A DNA stretch of 64,000 nucleotides from Oleisolibacter albus (GCF_003336875.1 NZ_QGNJ01000011.1:83649-147648), one strand, 5' to 3'. Positions 10,306 to 19,162 are shown, counted from the stretch's first letter. Made by a program: numbers and translations. Notes: generated by a model not told the origin, from the sequence alone.

Positions 10306-13044
10306 TCAGAGCAGCAGGCCGCTGCTGTTGACATGCAGCAGGAAGGTGTCGTGGCCGATGACGGTGTCGTGGCCGTCATAGGCCGTCACCACCACTTCGT
10401 GCGTACCGCTGTCCCAGCTTTTCGGCGTCATGGTCAGATGGTCGCCATTGTAGCTCATCCAGGAAGGCAGGCCGTCCTTGCCGTCCACCGCCAGCTTCAG
10501 GGTGGCGTCATGGCCGAACTTCTGCTCCGGCACATCGAACTTGAAGTAGCTGCCCGTCTTCACCGCCATGTCGGCGATGATGCCGGGAGGCGCAACCGGC
10601 GCCGGCAGCGGGGCGGGCTCGGCGATCAGGGGCAGCTTGCCGGTGCTGTTCACGGTCAGGCTGAAAGCATCCTCGACCTTGGTGCCGGATGCGGTGGTGA
10701 TGACGGCCTTGAGGTCCAGGGTGCCCATGTCCCAGCTTTTGGCCTGGCCCGTGAGCGACGTGCCGTCGAAGTTGATCCAACTGGGCAGCGCGCTGCCATC
10801 GGCCTGGACGATGCCGACCTTGGTGCCGGCGCCCAGACTGTCATAGCCGGGCACCGCCAGTTTGAACCAGGCACCAACTTTCACCGCCTGGTCCTTCAGC
10901 AGATCCGGCGCCGTAGGGGTGGTGGGCACCGTCGGCGTGGTCGGAGCGGTGGGCGTTGCCGGTGTGCCCGGTGCGGCCGGAAGGGTGCCGGTGCTGTTGA
11001 CGGTCAGGGCAAAGGCGTCCGCCATCTTGGTTCCAGACGCGGTGGTGATGACGGCCTTGAGGTCCAGGGTGCCCATGTCCCAGCTTTTGGCCTGGCCCGT
11101 GATGTATTTGCCGTCGAAGCCAAGCCAGCTGGGCAGATCGCCGCCATCGGCCTGGACGATGCTGACCTTGGTGCCGGCGCCCAGACTGTCATAGCCGGGC
11201 ACCGCCAGTTTGAACCAGGCACCAACTTTCACCGCCTGATCCTTCAGCAGATCCGGCGCCATGGGGGTGGTGGGGGTCGTGGGGGGCGTGGGCGTGGTCG
11301 GTGTAGTCGGGGTGGTCGGCGTTGTGGGGGGCGTGGCCGGGACCAGCGTGCCGCCGGTCCCGCCCATGGCGGTGTTGATGTTCTCCGCCGTCAGCGCCGT
11401 GGCCTGCACCCCCTTCAGTGTGGTCAGGGTCACGGGCGCCCCTTTGCCGGCGCCGCCGTCCACATCGATCTGCACCAGCGTATCGGCGCCGGACTGCACC
11501 AGCTTGAGATAGCCGCCGCCAACCGCATCCTTGAACATCAGGCCGGAGCGCACCATCAGGGCGCCCAGGTCCAGCACGTCGCCGGACTTGCCGGTCTGGA
11601 AGTCGGTGATGACGTCGCCCTTCTCGCTGATGTCATTGTACATGAAGTGGTCGCGGCCGCTGCCGCCGGTCAGGGTGTCTGCACCGACACCGCCCCAGAT
11701 CACATCATCGCCACCAAGGCCGGACAGGGTGTCGTTTCCGGCACCGCCCAGCAGGATGTCCAGCTTGGCGCTGCCGGTGACGGTATCGTTCTCGCCGATG
11801 GCCGAGGTGCTCTGGGCGACGTTGGCCACCTCCACCGCGCTGCTGTCATAGATCTTGTAGGACATCTTGGTGTCGAAGCTGGAGTTCGTCACGCTGCTGT
11901 CCGTGACGGCGCCCGCCGTGTAGACGGTCTTGTCCTTGATGTCGTTGAGCGTGATGTTGTCCAGCGTCAGCCGCTGGGCATCGTTGTCGCCATAGCGGAA
12001 CAGCTGCACGCCGCGCCCGGAACTGTCGGCCCCGCTGTTCTGCATGGTCACGTCCAGCCCGCGCAGCACGGCCAGCTGGCTGCCGCCGAAGGCGAAGACA
12101 TGGTCGTAGAGGGTGTGGTTCGCCTCGGAATGGGTGGAATAGGAGCCGCTGCTGCTGTCATAGGTGACGGCGTTGCGCACGGTCATGTGCAGGTCGCCGC
12201 CATATTTGACGATGTCGGAATTGGCGGGGTCTGACCCGCTGTTGTTGTCGGTGGTGTGGCGGGTGTTCTGGCCATAGATGCCGTCCACCAGCGTGCCGTA
12301 GGACTGGGCGGAGTGGACACCGTAGCCGTAATGGCCGTTGGCGATATCGTCCTTGAGATCGATGACGGCCACGTTGGTGGCCTTGGCATTGACCGTGTTG
12401 ACGAAGTCGATGCCGGGGCCGCCGCCGTCCCGCACCATCACCTTGTCCACCTGCGGGCCGACCGTGCTGTTGATGCTGACCAGCGGCGAACCGCTGACGC
12501 CGTTGCCCTTGATGGTGCCGTTCTGCAGGGCGAAGGCGCCCGGCTCGAAGGCGGCGGCGCGGATGTTGGTCTTGTAGAGGCCGGCATCTTCCACCGGCGG
12601 CTCGCAGATCAGGGTGTTGCCCTGGATGGCCACGACCTTGGTGGCCTGGCCGATGCGCACGGCGTTGGTGCTGGTGTGGGTGCCGCCGGGCAGCTTGTCG
12701 TCGGCGCCGATCTTGATCCAGTCGCCGACCTGGATGTTCTGGGGTGCGCTTTTGAAGGTGACCGCGGTCTGGTCGCCCTTGGCCGTGACGGCGGAGACGC
12801 CCTGTGTTGTCTCCAGCCCGCCCATGACCTTGAACACGCTGCCCATGGAGGCGCCCTGCTGCAGCGTGGAGCCGTTGAGATCCACCGTGATCGACTGGCC
12901 GTTGAGATCAACGGCCAGCGTCTGGTCCACCCGGATCACTTCGTCCTTGGGGAAGACGATCCGGGTGTCAGTGCCGGCCTTTTCGATGGCCGACAGAATT
13001 TCCTGTGTCGTCACGCCGGAGCGCAAAGTGATCACAGTGGTCAT
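10306..13044 (-). CDS. Large beta-helix protein with RTX repeats and Ig-like repeats
   Basis: The 912-residue product is probably exported. Residues 1-420 read as a right-handed parallel beta-helix, the fold of many polysaccharide lyases and epimerases. Residues about 425-480 carry RTX calcium-binding nonapeptides (GGAGNDTLSG, GGDDVIWGG, GADTLTGG). A Pro/Thr-rich linker then leads to three Ig-like repeats (about 595-685, 712-800, 815-912), the first two nearly identical. There is no N-terminal signal peptide, so type I secretion is likely, although the RTX block is internal. AlgE epimerases also combine a beta-helix with RTX modules, so an EPS-modifying role is plausible; a structural matrix protein is the alternative. 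GGAGG lies eight bases before the ATG. Confidence 0.75.
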   Translation of the reverse strand: MTTVITLRSGVTTQEILSAIEKAGTDTRIVFPKDEVIRVDQTLAVDLNGQSITVDLNGSTLQQGASMGSVFKVMGGLETTQGVSAVTAKGDQTAVTFKSAPQNIQVGDWIKIGADDKLPGGTHTSTNAVRIGQATKVVAIQGNTLICEPPVEDAGLYKTNIRAAAFEPGAFALQNGTIKGNGVSGSPLVSINSTVGPQVDKVMVRDGGGPGIDFVNTVNAKATNVAVIDLKDDIANGHYGYGVHSAQSYGTLVDGIYGQNTRHTTDNNSGSDPANSDIVKYGGDLHMTVRNAVTYDSSSGSYSTHSEANHTLYDHVFAFGGSQLAVLRGLDVTMQNSGADSSGRGVQLFRYGDNDAQRLTLDNITLNDIKDKTVYTAGAVTDSSVTNSSFDTKMSYKIYDSSAVEVANVAQSTSAIGENDTVTGSAKLDILLGGAGNDTLSGLGGDDVIWGGVGADTLTGGSGRDHFMYNDISEKGDVITDFQTGKSGDVLDLGALMVRSGLMFKDAVGGGYLKLVQSGADTLVQIDVDGGAGKGAPVTLTTLKGVQATALTAENINTAMGGTGGTLVPATPPTTPTTPTTPTTPTPPTTPTTPMAPDLLKDQAVKVGAWFKLAVPGYDSLGAGTKVSIVQADGGDLPSWLGFDGKYITGQAKSWDMGTLDLKAVITTASGTKMADAFALTVNSTGTLPAAPGTPATPTAPTTPTVPTTPTAPDLLKDQAVKVGAWFKLAVPGYDSLGAGTKVGIVQADGSALPSWINFDGTSLTGQAKSWDMGTLDLKAVITTASGTKVEDAFSLTVNSTGKLPLIAEPAPLPAPVAPPGIIADMAVKTGSYFKFDVPEQKFGHDATLKLAVDGKDGLPSWMSYNGDHLTMTPKSWDSGTHEVVVTAYDGHDTVIGHDTFLLHVNSSGLLL
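10691..11260 (-). repeat. 348-bp direct repeat inside the beta-helix gene
   Basis: Two copies of one 222-bp block, 10691-10912 and 11039-11260, start exactly 348 bases apart. They include perfect stretches of about 60 and 90 bases with a few differences between them. They encode the first two Ig-like domains, a 116-residue unit including the linker. Because 348 is a multiple of three, loss or gain of a copy keeps the frame. Confidence 0.9.
11262..11345 (-). repeat. Low-complexity Pro/Thr linker coding repeat
   Basis: Short repeated GTGGTCGG/GTGGGGG units on the plus strand encode the Pro-Thr-Thr linker before the first Ig-like domain. A second, shorter linker of the same style lies near 10915-10975. 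Such tracts vary readily in length. Confidence 0.7.
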
Positions 13045-13476
13045 AATCAGCTCCTCCGCTGTGTCCCGAAAACCGCGGTCAAGCTAATCGAGTTACCACT
13101 ATCGGCGTTGTGACCTATAAGTGGTAATCCTGTAGATGAGAGTAAGTCTGCGAAAACGCATAAAATCCACGCGATCCGTTGTGGCGCAGCAACGGGCAAG
13201 GCGTGGAGTGGCTTTGAGGCCGGGAAATGTCTGTGACCTTTCCGGACCGGCTACTCCGTCGGCGGGATATGAAGATTTCGGTTCGACTTTCTAAATACTT
13301 ACAGGGCTACCGCTTGGTTCCCCGATTTAACGCCTTCGCGGCGTTGTGACGGGGGGTGTCCTGCCGGTTCAATGCGGGCGTGGAGCGGGACCAGGGTGAC
13401 CGTTGCCGCGTTTCGTGGGCGATGGGGGTTGATCACCAGAACCCCGCTCTGGACCAAGACCAAGGGATGGCCGACC
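13045..13476. promoter_or_regulatory. Divergent promoter region in the EPS locus
   Basis: This 432-base gap lies between the divergent beta-helix and GT2 genes and should hold both promoters. It contains the inverted repeat TTACCACT-N19-AGTGGTAA (13093-13100, 13120-13127), TAAGTCTGCGA at 13143-13153 (also found upstream of uxs), the small palindrome TGCG-AAAA-CGCA at 13149-13160, and a stable hairpin AACGCC/GGCGTT at 13329-13345 in the leader of the GT2 gene. The part nearest the beta-helix gene is A+T-rich. No coding signal is seen. Confidence 0.5.
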
Positions 13477-14520
13477 ATGTCCGACCTCGCCGGGCCCTGC
13501 GCCGCAGGCGCGCCGACACCGGATGCCGCAGGCGCGCCGACAGGCGCAGCCACGGGGAACCTGCCGCAGATCGATGTCGTGGTTCTGTGCTGGGACCGTC
13601 TCGACGACACCATCGAAACCCTGGACAGCGTTCTGGCCCAGCGGCAGGTGGATGTGCGCGTCTATGTGGTGGACCAGGGCAGCAAGCCCGAAACGCTGGC
13701 CGGCATGCGGGCCTACCGCGACGCCCATGCCGACCGGGTCGTCTATCACGAGGTCGGTCACAATACCGGCGTGCCGGGCGGCCGCAACATCGGTACGCGG
13801 CTGGGCCATGCCCCGCTGGTGGTGGCGCTGGACAATGATGCCGTCCTGCCGGACGCGCTGGCGCTGCGGCGGGCGGCGGATCTGTTCGCCGCTGATCCGG
13901 GGCTGGGCGCCCTGGCCTTCCGCGTCGTCAATTATTTCACCGGCGCTTTCGACCGGCGCACCTGGGTGTCCAAGCGCTCCATCGAGCGGGATGAGAGGGT
14001 CGCGCATGCGGTGCCGCGCTTCAACGGCACCGGACACGCTTATCGGCGCGACGCCTTCGACCGGGCCGGCGGCTATGATGACGGGCTGTTCTTCTGCTGG
14101 GAGGAACTGGATCTGTGCCTGCGCATCGTCAATCTGGGCTATGAGATCCGCTACACTCCCGACGTGACCGTGCGCCACAAGGTGGCGCCGGAGGCACGGG
14201 TCAACTGGGGCGGTGAGCGCTTCTATTACCTGGTGCGCAACCGCCTGTACGTCACCTACAAGTACAACCGGCGGCCGGAACAGGTGCTGCTCTACGCCGC
14301 CGGCTACATCGCCAAGGGGCTGTACAATGGCATCCTGCCGCAGACCCTGCGCGGCATCGGCGACGGGGTGCGCCTGTGCCTGGGCCTGTCCCGGCGGCCA
14401 CGCGACCCGAACACGCGGCTGGCCGCGGCCACCCGATCCTATTTCCGCACCACCGACCTGGCCCATCGCGGCTCGCTGTTGACGCGCGTCCGCACCGAGA
14501 TCTTCACGCGCCTGTCCTGA
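13477..14520 (+). CDS. GT2-family glycosyltransferase
   Basis: This 347-residue enzyme is a GT-A fold glycosyltransferase similar to rhamnosyl/galactosyl transferases of EPS and O-antigen loci. Visible are the nucleotide-binding start IDVVVLCWDR, GVPGGRNIG, the metal-binding ALDNDAV (Asp119-Asn-Asp121) and the acceptor-side FFCWEELDLCLR, the usual ED motif. The open frame runs further upstream; I chose the ATG at 13477. The N-terminal 25 residues are Ala/Gly/Pro-rich and unlike the catalytic domain. It starts a plus-strand group with the GT4 and Wzc-type genes. Donor sugar unknown. Confidence 0.85.
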   Translation: MSDLAGPCAAGAPTPDAAGAPTGAATGNLPQIDVVVLCWDRLDDTIETLDSVLAQRQVDVRVYVVDQGSKPETLAGMRAYRDAHADRVVYHEVGHNTGVPGGRNIGTRLGHAPLVVALDNDAVLPDALALRRAADLFAADPGLGALAFRVVNYFTGAFDRRTWVSKRSIERDERVAHAVPRFNGTGHAYRRDAFDRAGGYDDGLFFCWEELDLCLRIVNLGYEIRYTPDVTVRHKVAPEARVNWGGERFYYLVRNRLYVTYKYNRRPEQVLLYAAGYIAKGLYNGILPQTLRGIGDGVRLCLGLSRRPRDPNTRLAAATRSYFRTTDLAHRGSLLTRVRTEIFTRLS

Positions 14521-14566
14521 AGCCTGGCCCGGCCAGCCGGCCGGCGCCCGCGACACCGGAGCGACC

Positions 14567-15823
14567 ATGGCTCTTCCGTCCATCCTGATCTATGTCGAGA
14601 ACCAGCCGGTTCCCTATGACCGGCGTGTCTGGCAGCACGCGACGACGCTGCAGCGGGCCGGGCATGCGGTCAGCGTCATCTCTCCCGCCGCCCGGCAATG
14701 GACCAAGCCCTATGAGGAGCTGGAGGGGGTGGCCATCCACCGCTACAGCCAGGGTATCGAGGGCGAGGGGGTGGCCGGGCTGCTGCTGGAATATCTCGTC
14801 AGCTTCTTCAGCCTGCTCTGGCTGTCGCTGGTGGTGGCGGTGCGCGGCCGCGGCTTCGACGTGCTGGTGCTGTGCAATCCGCCCGAGATCTACTGGCCCA
14901 TCGCCGGCGTCTGGCGGCTGCTGGGCAAGACCATCGTCTTCGATCACCATGATCTGTCGCCGGAGATGTACACGGCGAAGTTCAACAAAGCGTCGGGCGG
15001 CTTCCTGACCCTGCTGCGCTTCATGGAGAAAATGACCTTCGCCGTGGCGCACAAGGTCATCAGCACCAATGAGAGCTATGCCGCAGTGGCCCTGGGTCGT
15101 GGCGGCAAGGCGGCTGCCGATGTGGTCGTGGTGCGCAATGCCCCCGACCCCAGCCGTTTCGAGATCCTGCCACCGGACCCCGGCCTGCGCCGGGGCGCCC
15201 GCCACCTGCTGGCGTTCCTGGGCGAGATCGGCGAGCAGGACGGGGTCGATGTGCTGCTGCGCAGCCTGCGCCGCATCCGTGACCGGATGGGGCCGGGGGC
15301 CGTGCATTGCGTGCTGATGGGCGGCGGTCCGGCCTATGAGCGCATCCGCCGGATGGCGGACACGGACGGTGTGGCCGATCTCATCACCTTCACCGGCCGC
15401 GTCGGCAACGACACCATCAGCCGGGTGCTGTCCTCCGCCGATCTGGCGGTCGATCCCAACCCCTACACCCCCTATGCCGACAAGAGCACGGCCACGAAGA
15501 TCATGGAGTACATGCATTTCGGCCTGCCCATCGTCGCCTTCGACCTGACGGAGACGCGGCGGTCGGCCGGGGATGGCGCGCACTATGTGCCCCATGGCGG
15601 ATCGCCGGCGGACGAAGCGGCGGCCTTCGCCGACGCCATCATCGACCTGCTGCGCGACGAGCCGCGGCGGCGGGCCATCGGCGGTGCCGGCAAGGACCGG
15701 CTGGAGCGCGACCTGGCCTGGCGGCACAGCCGCGACCGGCTGCTGGCCCTGTTCGCCGGCCTGCGCGGCCAGCCCATCGATGTGGAACCCAAGGTTCAGA
15801 CCAGCTCACGGAAACGGGCATGA
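14567..15823 (+). CDS. GT4-family glycosyltransferase
   Basis: This 418-residue GT-B enzyme probably adds a sugar during EPS repeat-unit assembly. Its N-terminus (YVENQPVPYDRRVWQHA) and DHHDLSPEMY are typical of WcaL/WbuB-like GT4 proteins. The donor-side region shows GEIGEQDGVDVLL, DPNPYTPYAD and KIMEYMHFGLPIVAFD. It begins 46 bases after the GT2 gene and its stop overlaps the start of the Wzc-type gene by four bases, so translation of the two is coupled. Substrates are not predictable from sequence alone. Confidence 0.87.
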   Translation: MALPSILIYVENQPVPYDRRVWQHATTLQRAGHAVSVISPAARQWTKPYEELEGVAIHRYSQGIEGEGVAGLLLEYLVSFFSLLWLSLVVAVRGRGFDVLVLCNPPEIYWPIAGVWRLLGKTIVFDHHDLSPEMYTAKFNKASGGFLTLLRFMEKMTFAVAHKVISTNESYAAVALGRGGKAAADVVVVRNAPDPSRFEILPPDPGLRRGARHLLAFLGEIGEQDGVDVLLRSLRRIRDRMGPGAVHCVLMGGGPAYERIRRMADTDGVADLITFTGRVGNDTISRVLSSADLAVDPNPYTPYADKSTATKIMEYMHFGLPIVAFDLTETRRSAGDGAHYVPHGGSPADEAAAFADAIIDLLRDEPRRRAIGGAGKDRLERDLAWRHSRDRLLALFAGLRGQPIDVEPKVQTSSRKRA

Positions 15824-18099
15824 CACAGCAGACCTCTAGTCCGGCGGCCCGCCTCGCCCCCGTCACGGTGGTGCGCGGCCAGGATGGCGGCCCCCGGGCC
15901 GCCGCCGGCGATACCCTGGATTTCGACCTCAGCGGCCTGTTGCGGATCTTCCGCCGGCGCCTCGGCTGGTTCATCGGCACCCTGCTGCTGCTGGGCACGG
16001 TGGGGCTGGTGGCCGTGCTGAACCTGACGCCGACCTACATGGCCGATGCCGTGGTCTTCATCGAGAGCCGGCGGCCCAAGCTGCTGGACGTGGAGGAACT
16101 GGTCCAGGGCATCAGCAGCACGGCCGAATCCATCCAGAGCGAGGTGGAGATCCTGAAATCGCGCGAGATGGCGCTGAAGGTCGTCAACAAGCTCAATCTC
16201 GTCGACCATCCGCTGTTCAACACGCCGACGCGGGCCATGTCGGTGTGCAACGCCGTGGGCGGCATGTTGGGGGCGGGGGGCCGCGACGGCCTGTTCTCGG
16301 CCCTGGGCATGGCGGATTACTGCGTGTTCCCGGACGACCGCCAGGCCAAGGCCCTGGCCATCGCCTCCGGCATCGCCCAGACGCTGACGGCGACGCAGAT
16401 CGCCCGCTCCTACACCATCCTGCTGGCCTATGAGAGCACGGATCCGCAGCTGTCGGCCGATATCGTCAACACCGTGGCCGACCTGTATCTGGTGGACCAG
16501 TACGAGGCCAAGTACCAGGCGGCCCAGCGGGCCACGACCTGGCTGGAGGAGCGCATCGGCGAGCTGCGCTCGCAGGTGGTCAGCGCCGAACAGGCGGTGG
16601 AGAGCTTCCGCGCCCAGTCCGGCATGGTGGCCGGCAAGGACGACACCACCATCCTCCAGCAGCAGATCTCGGAGAGCAACGCCAACCTGTCCCAGGCCCG
16701 GGCGCAGCTGGCCGATGCCCGCGCCCGCCTGAACGAGGCGCAGGCCGCCGCCGGCACCGGCAGCCGCAACATCTCCGCCCTGCAGGCCATCGCCTCGCCG
16801 CTGTTGAGCGAGCTGATCGGCAAGGAGGCCGAGCTGCAGCGGCGCATGGCCGACCTGTCCCAGTCCCTGGGCGACCGGCATCCGCAGATGGTGGCGCTGA
16901 AGGCCGAGCTGGAGGGCGCCACGGCCCAGGTCAATGCCGAGATCAGCCGCCGGCTGGCCGGCCTGCGCTCGGAGGTCAATTCGGCCCAGGCCCGGGTGAA
17001 CTCGCTGCAGGGCAATCTCAGCGCCGTGGAGAGGCGCGCCGGCGACATCAGCGGCGACCTGGTGAAGCTGCGTGAACTGGAGCGCGAGGCGACGGCCAGC
17101 CGCACCCTGCTGGAGACCTTCCTGGCCCGGTCGAAGGAGATCGGCGAACAGCACCAGATGATGGAGGCCGACGCCCGTATCATCAGCCGCGCCCTGGTGC
17201 CCGCCGACCCGGCCGGAGCCAGCAAGAAGCTGCTGTTCCTGGGCATCCTGGTGGTGGCCACCGTGGCCGGGCTGGCCGTGGTCGGCATCGTCGAGAAGCT
17301 GGACAACGGCTTCCGCGACGTGCGGCAGGTGGAGAACACCACCGGCACCCCCGTCATCGCCCTGGTCCCCGACCTGCGCAAAGTGGTCAAGGGCGACAAG
17401 GCCGTGGCCAATTACATCATCCAGAAACCGCTGTCCCAGGCGGCGGAGGCGGTCAACGCCCTGCGTTCGCAGATCTGGCTCAGCACCCGCGGCGGCCGCA
17501 CCCGCACCGTGGCCCTGACCTCGTCCCTGGCCAACGAGGGCAAGACCACCCTGACCATCTGGCTGGCCCGGATGTGCGCCATGCATGGCGAGCGGGTGCT
17601 GCTGATCGACTGCGACTTCCGCAACCCCAACGTCCACAAGAGCCTGGGCGGCGAGAACAAGGTGGGCGTGGTCGATCTGCTGCTGGGCCGGGCCGAGATC
17701 GGCGAGACGGTGCAGACCGACGCCTCCACCGGCCTGAGCTACATCGCCGCCGGCCGCGGCGCCTTCGACGGCAGCGCCCAGCTGCGCACGCCGAACTTCG
17801 GCCGGCTGCTGATGCAGCTGTCGCAGAGCTATGATCTGGTGCTGATCGACTGCCCGCCGGTCATGGCGCTGAGCGACAGCAAGATCCTGGCGGCGGCGGC
17901 CGACCAGACCGTGTTCGTCTGCCGCTGGAGGACCACCAACCGCAAGACGGCCATCCGCTCGCTGGAGGAACTGCGCAATGCCGGCGTCCACGTCATGGGC
18001 GTGATGCTGAGCGTGGTCGATGTCGAGCGCAACGCCCTCTTTACCGACTATTATACGGGGGCCTATCTGAAGGGCACCAACAAGTACTACGCGGACTGA
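15820..18099 (+). CDS. Wzc-type chain-length determinant and tyrosine autokinase
   Basis: This 759-residue inner-membrane protein controls polymer length and couples synthesis to export. It has a Wzz domain between membrane segments at about residues 49-69 and 469-490, with a long coiled-coil periplasmic region. A cytosolic BY-kinase domain follows: Walker A SSLANEGKTTL (about 567-577), Walker A' LLIDCDF (about 595) and Walker B LVLIDCPP (about 672). The tail carries the expected tyrosine cluster (Tyr744, 745, 749, 756, 757), whose phosphorylation state sets activity. It is the last gene of the EPS group and is followed by a terminator. A matching outer-membrane Wza and a phosphatase are not in the window. 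Confidence 0.93.
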   Translation: MTQQTSSPAARLAPVTVVRGQDGGPRAAAGDTLDFDLSGLLRIFRRRLGWFIGTLLLLGTVGLVAVLNLTPTYMADAVVFIESRRPKLLDVEELVQGISSTAESIQSEVEILKSREMALKVVNKLNLVDHPLFNTPTRAMSVCNAVGGMLGAGGRDGLFSALGMADYCVFPDDRQAKALAIASGIAQTLTATQIARSYTILLAYESTDPQLSADIVNTVADLYLVDQYEAKYQAAQRATTWLEERIGELRSQVVSAEQAVESFRAQSGMVAGKDDTTILQQQISESNANLSQARAQLADARARLNEAQAAAGTGSRNISALQAIASPLLSELIGKEAELQRRMADLSQSLGDRHPQMVALKAELEGATAQVNAEISRRLAGLRSEVNSAQARVNSLQGNLSAVERRAGDISGDLVKLRELEREATASRTLLETFLARSKEIGEQHQMMEADARIISRALVPADPAGASKKLLFLGILVVATVAGLAVVGIVEKLDNGFRDVRQVENTTGTPVIALVPDLRKVVKGDKAVANYIIQKPLSQAAEAVNALRSQIWLSTRGGRTRTVALTSSLANEGKTTLTIWLARMCAMHGERVLLIDCDFRNPNVHKSLGGENKVGVVDLLLGRAEIGETVQTDASTGLSYIAAGRGAFDGSAQLRTPNFGRLLMQLSQSYDLVLIDCPPVMALSDSKILAAAADQTVFVCRWRTTNRKTAIRSLEELRNAGVHVMGVMLSVVDVERNALFTDYYTGAYLKGTNKYYAD

Positions 18100-18144
18100 T
18101 ACTACGCGCACTGATCTCCGCGTTCGCTTGTGGCCGAACCGACG

Positions 18145-18170
18145 CCCCGGCGGGTTCCCGCCGGGGCTGT
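18145..18170 (+). terminator. Terminator after the Wzc-type gene
   Basis: A perfect 10-bp stem (18145-18154 with 18157-18166) with a TT loop lies 45 bases after the stop codon and is followed by CTGTCTTC. The stem is strong but the T-run is poor, so the efficiency is uncertain. It also faces the end of the convergent UrcA gene. Confidence 0.55.
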
Positions 18171-18238
18171 CTTCGCGGCACCGCCCCGGAGGTCCCGCCG
18201 GCACGGCGCGGCCGGGCGGCGCCCCCCTTCGCTGCCGG

Positions 18239-18622
18239 TCAGCGCTGCCCGACCAGCGCCACCTGCGTTTCGGCCAGGCGGCCGGCGCTGGCATCGGCGA
18301 GAAGCCGGTCGATCCGCGGGCGGACCATGGCAACGCTGGCCCGGACGCAGATCCCACAGGACGCCAGGGTCTGCGCCGGTGGTTCATCGCGGTGGATCTC
18401 TCTGCATCCATCCCAGGCGGCCATGCGGACCCGATGCACAATCTGGCGCCGGGCATCCGGGGCGGAGGGATCGATGTCGCGGATATCGACAGTCCGTCGG
18501 AAACCCGTGCTGTTGGTGTAGTCACGCCCCGCACTGGTGACGACCTCGGGGAGCGTCTGGGCGGAAGCGGATGCGGACAGCAGAGCGAGCGCCAGAACGG
18601 CGCTGCCGAACAGAGGGCGCAT
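18239..18622 (-). CDS. UrcA-family secreted protein
   Basis: This small protein of 127 residues has a clear signal peptide (about residues 1-21, ending SASAQ) and is therefore periplasmic. The mature part fits the UrcA family, known from sphingomonads and other alphaproteobacteria: a TVDIRDIDPS strand, HRVRMAAWDGC, then CGICVRASVAMV. Cysteines flank the segment and may form disulfides. The function of the family is unknown. The gene is convergent with the Wzc-type gene and has no obvious operon partner. Confidence 0.65.
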   Translation of the reverse strand: MRPLFGSAVLALALLSASASAQTLPEVVTSAGRDYTNSTGFRRTVDIRDIDPSAPDARRQIVHRVRMAAWDGCREIHRDEPPAQTLASCGICVRASVAMVRPRIDRLLADASAGRLAETQVALVGQR

Positions 18623-19009
18623 GGTCCATCTCCCTGGAAGGCGGCCGCCATCCCCGCGGGCCGGCGCCGCGTTTCATCTGGTGTCACGTCACACGGGACG
18701 TCGGTGTCGTGCCGGTGACGCGGGTCTCGCGATCGGTCCGCCGCCCGGACCGCCATCAGGACGGCAGCCGGCGAAGAAGCGGTGGACAGGTGGGGCTTGT
18801 TGCCCCGGGCTGCTATGCAGCCTTCGCCCAGCGGCGCTCGGGCCGGGGCTTTTCTTGCCGGATCAGGATGAACCGCAACGCGGATAAATGGCAGAAAAAA
18901 ACTCAGCCCAGCCGGATGCGTATACGGCAGTAAGGGCGATGACAAGAGTTCAGCGATTCACCCTGTGCGGGATGACGCTATTTGGGTTGGCGCATAATAT
19001 TATTTTGTT
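18623..19009. other. Gene-free A+T-rich stretch left of a mobile scar
   Basis: No gene is visible. Bases 18870-19020 are A+T-rich compared with the surroundings, with runs such as ATAATATTATTTTG near 18995. This change in composition coincides with the broken mobile genes that follow, so the stretch may be imported DNA. The UrcA promoter probably lies in its left part. Confidence 0.45.
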
Positions 19010-19162
19010 CTAGTGATAATTTCTGGAAATGGAGGGGGCGTCCCGTCGCGGGCACCGTACCACTTCCCTGCGACGCAGGGACCGGGCGGCGCCGGGATGG
19101 CTTTCCGCAATCAGATCGCGGGCAGCCTGAAGATCGATCCGGGCAGTCTCACTCCAGTCCAC
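19010..19162 (-). pseudogene. ParE-like toxin, N-terminal fragment
   Basis: The minus-strand frame starting at a GTG (ending at 19162) encodes DWSETARIDLQAARDLIAES followed by HPGAAR. This matches the start of ParE/RelE-type toxins: a W-S-x-x-A block, then a helix with an I-x-x-x-x-P-x-A-A pattern. After about 30 residues the similarity stops and an Arg-rich tail ends at residue 50, half the usual length of about 95. AGAGGGG lies ahead of the GTG. No antitoxin gene is seen next to it. I regard it as a remnant cut by rearrangement or frameshift. Confidence 0.45.

Noticed and set aside
10691..11345. CRISPR-like repeat arrangement
   Set aside because: The repeats are in-frame protein domain and linker repeats, with no short regular repeat-spacer pattern and no cas genes.
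15834..15840. CTAGTCC near 15834 resembling the IS630 flank at 63873
   Set aside because: It lies inside the continuous coding sequence of the Wzc-type gene, with no terminal repeat next to it.
15796..18945. 1049-codon minus-strand frame opposite the Wzc-type gene
   Set aside because: The plus-strand gene has all BY-kinase motifs; the antisense frame has none and crosses a terminator and the UrcA gene.
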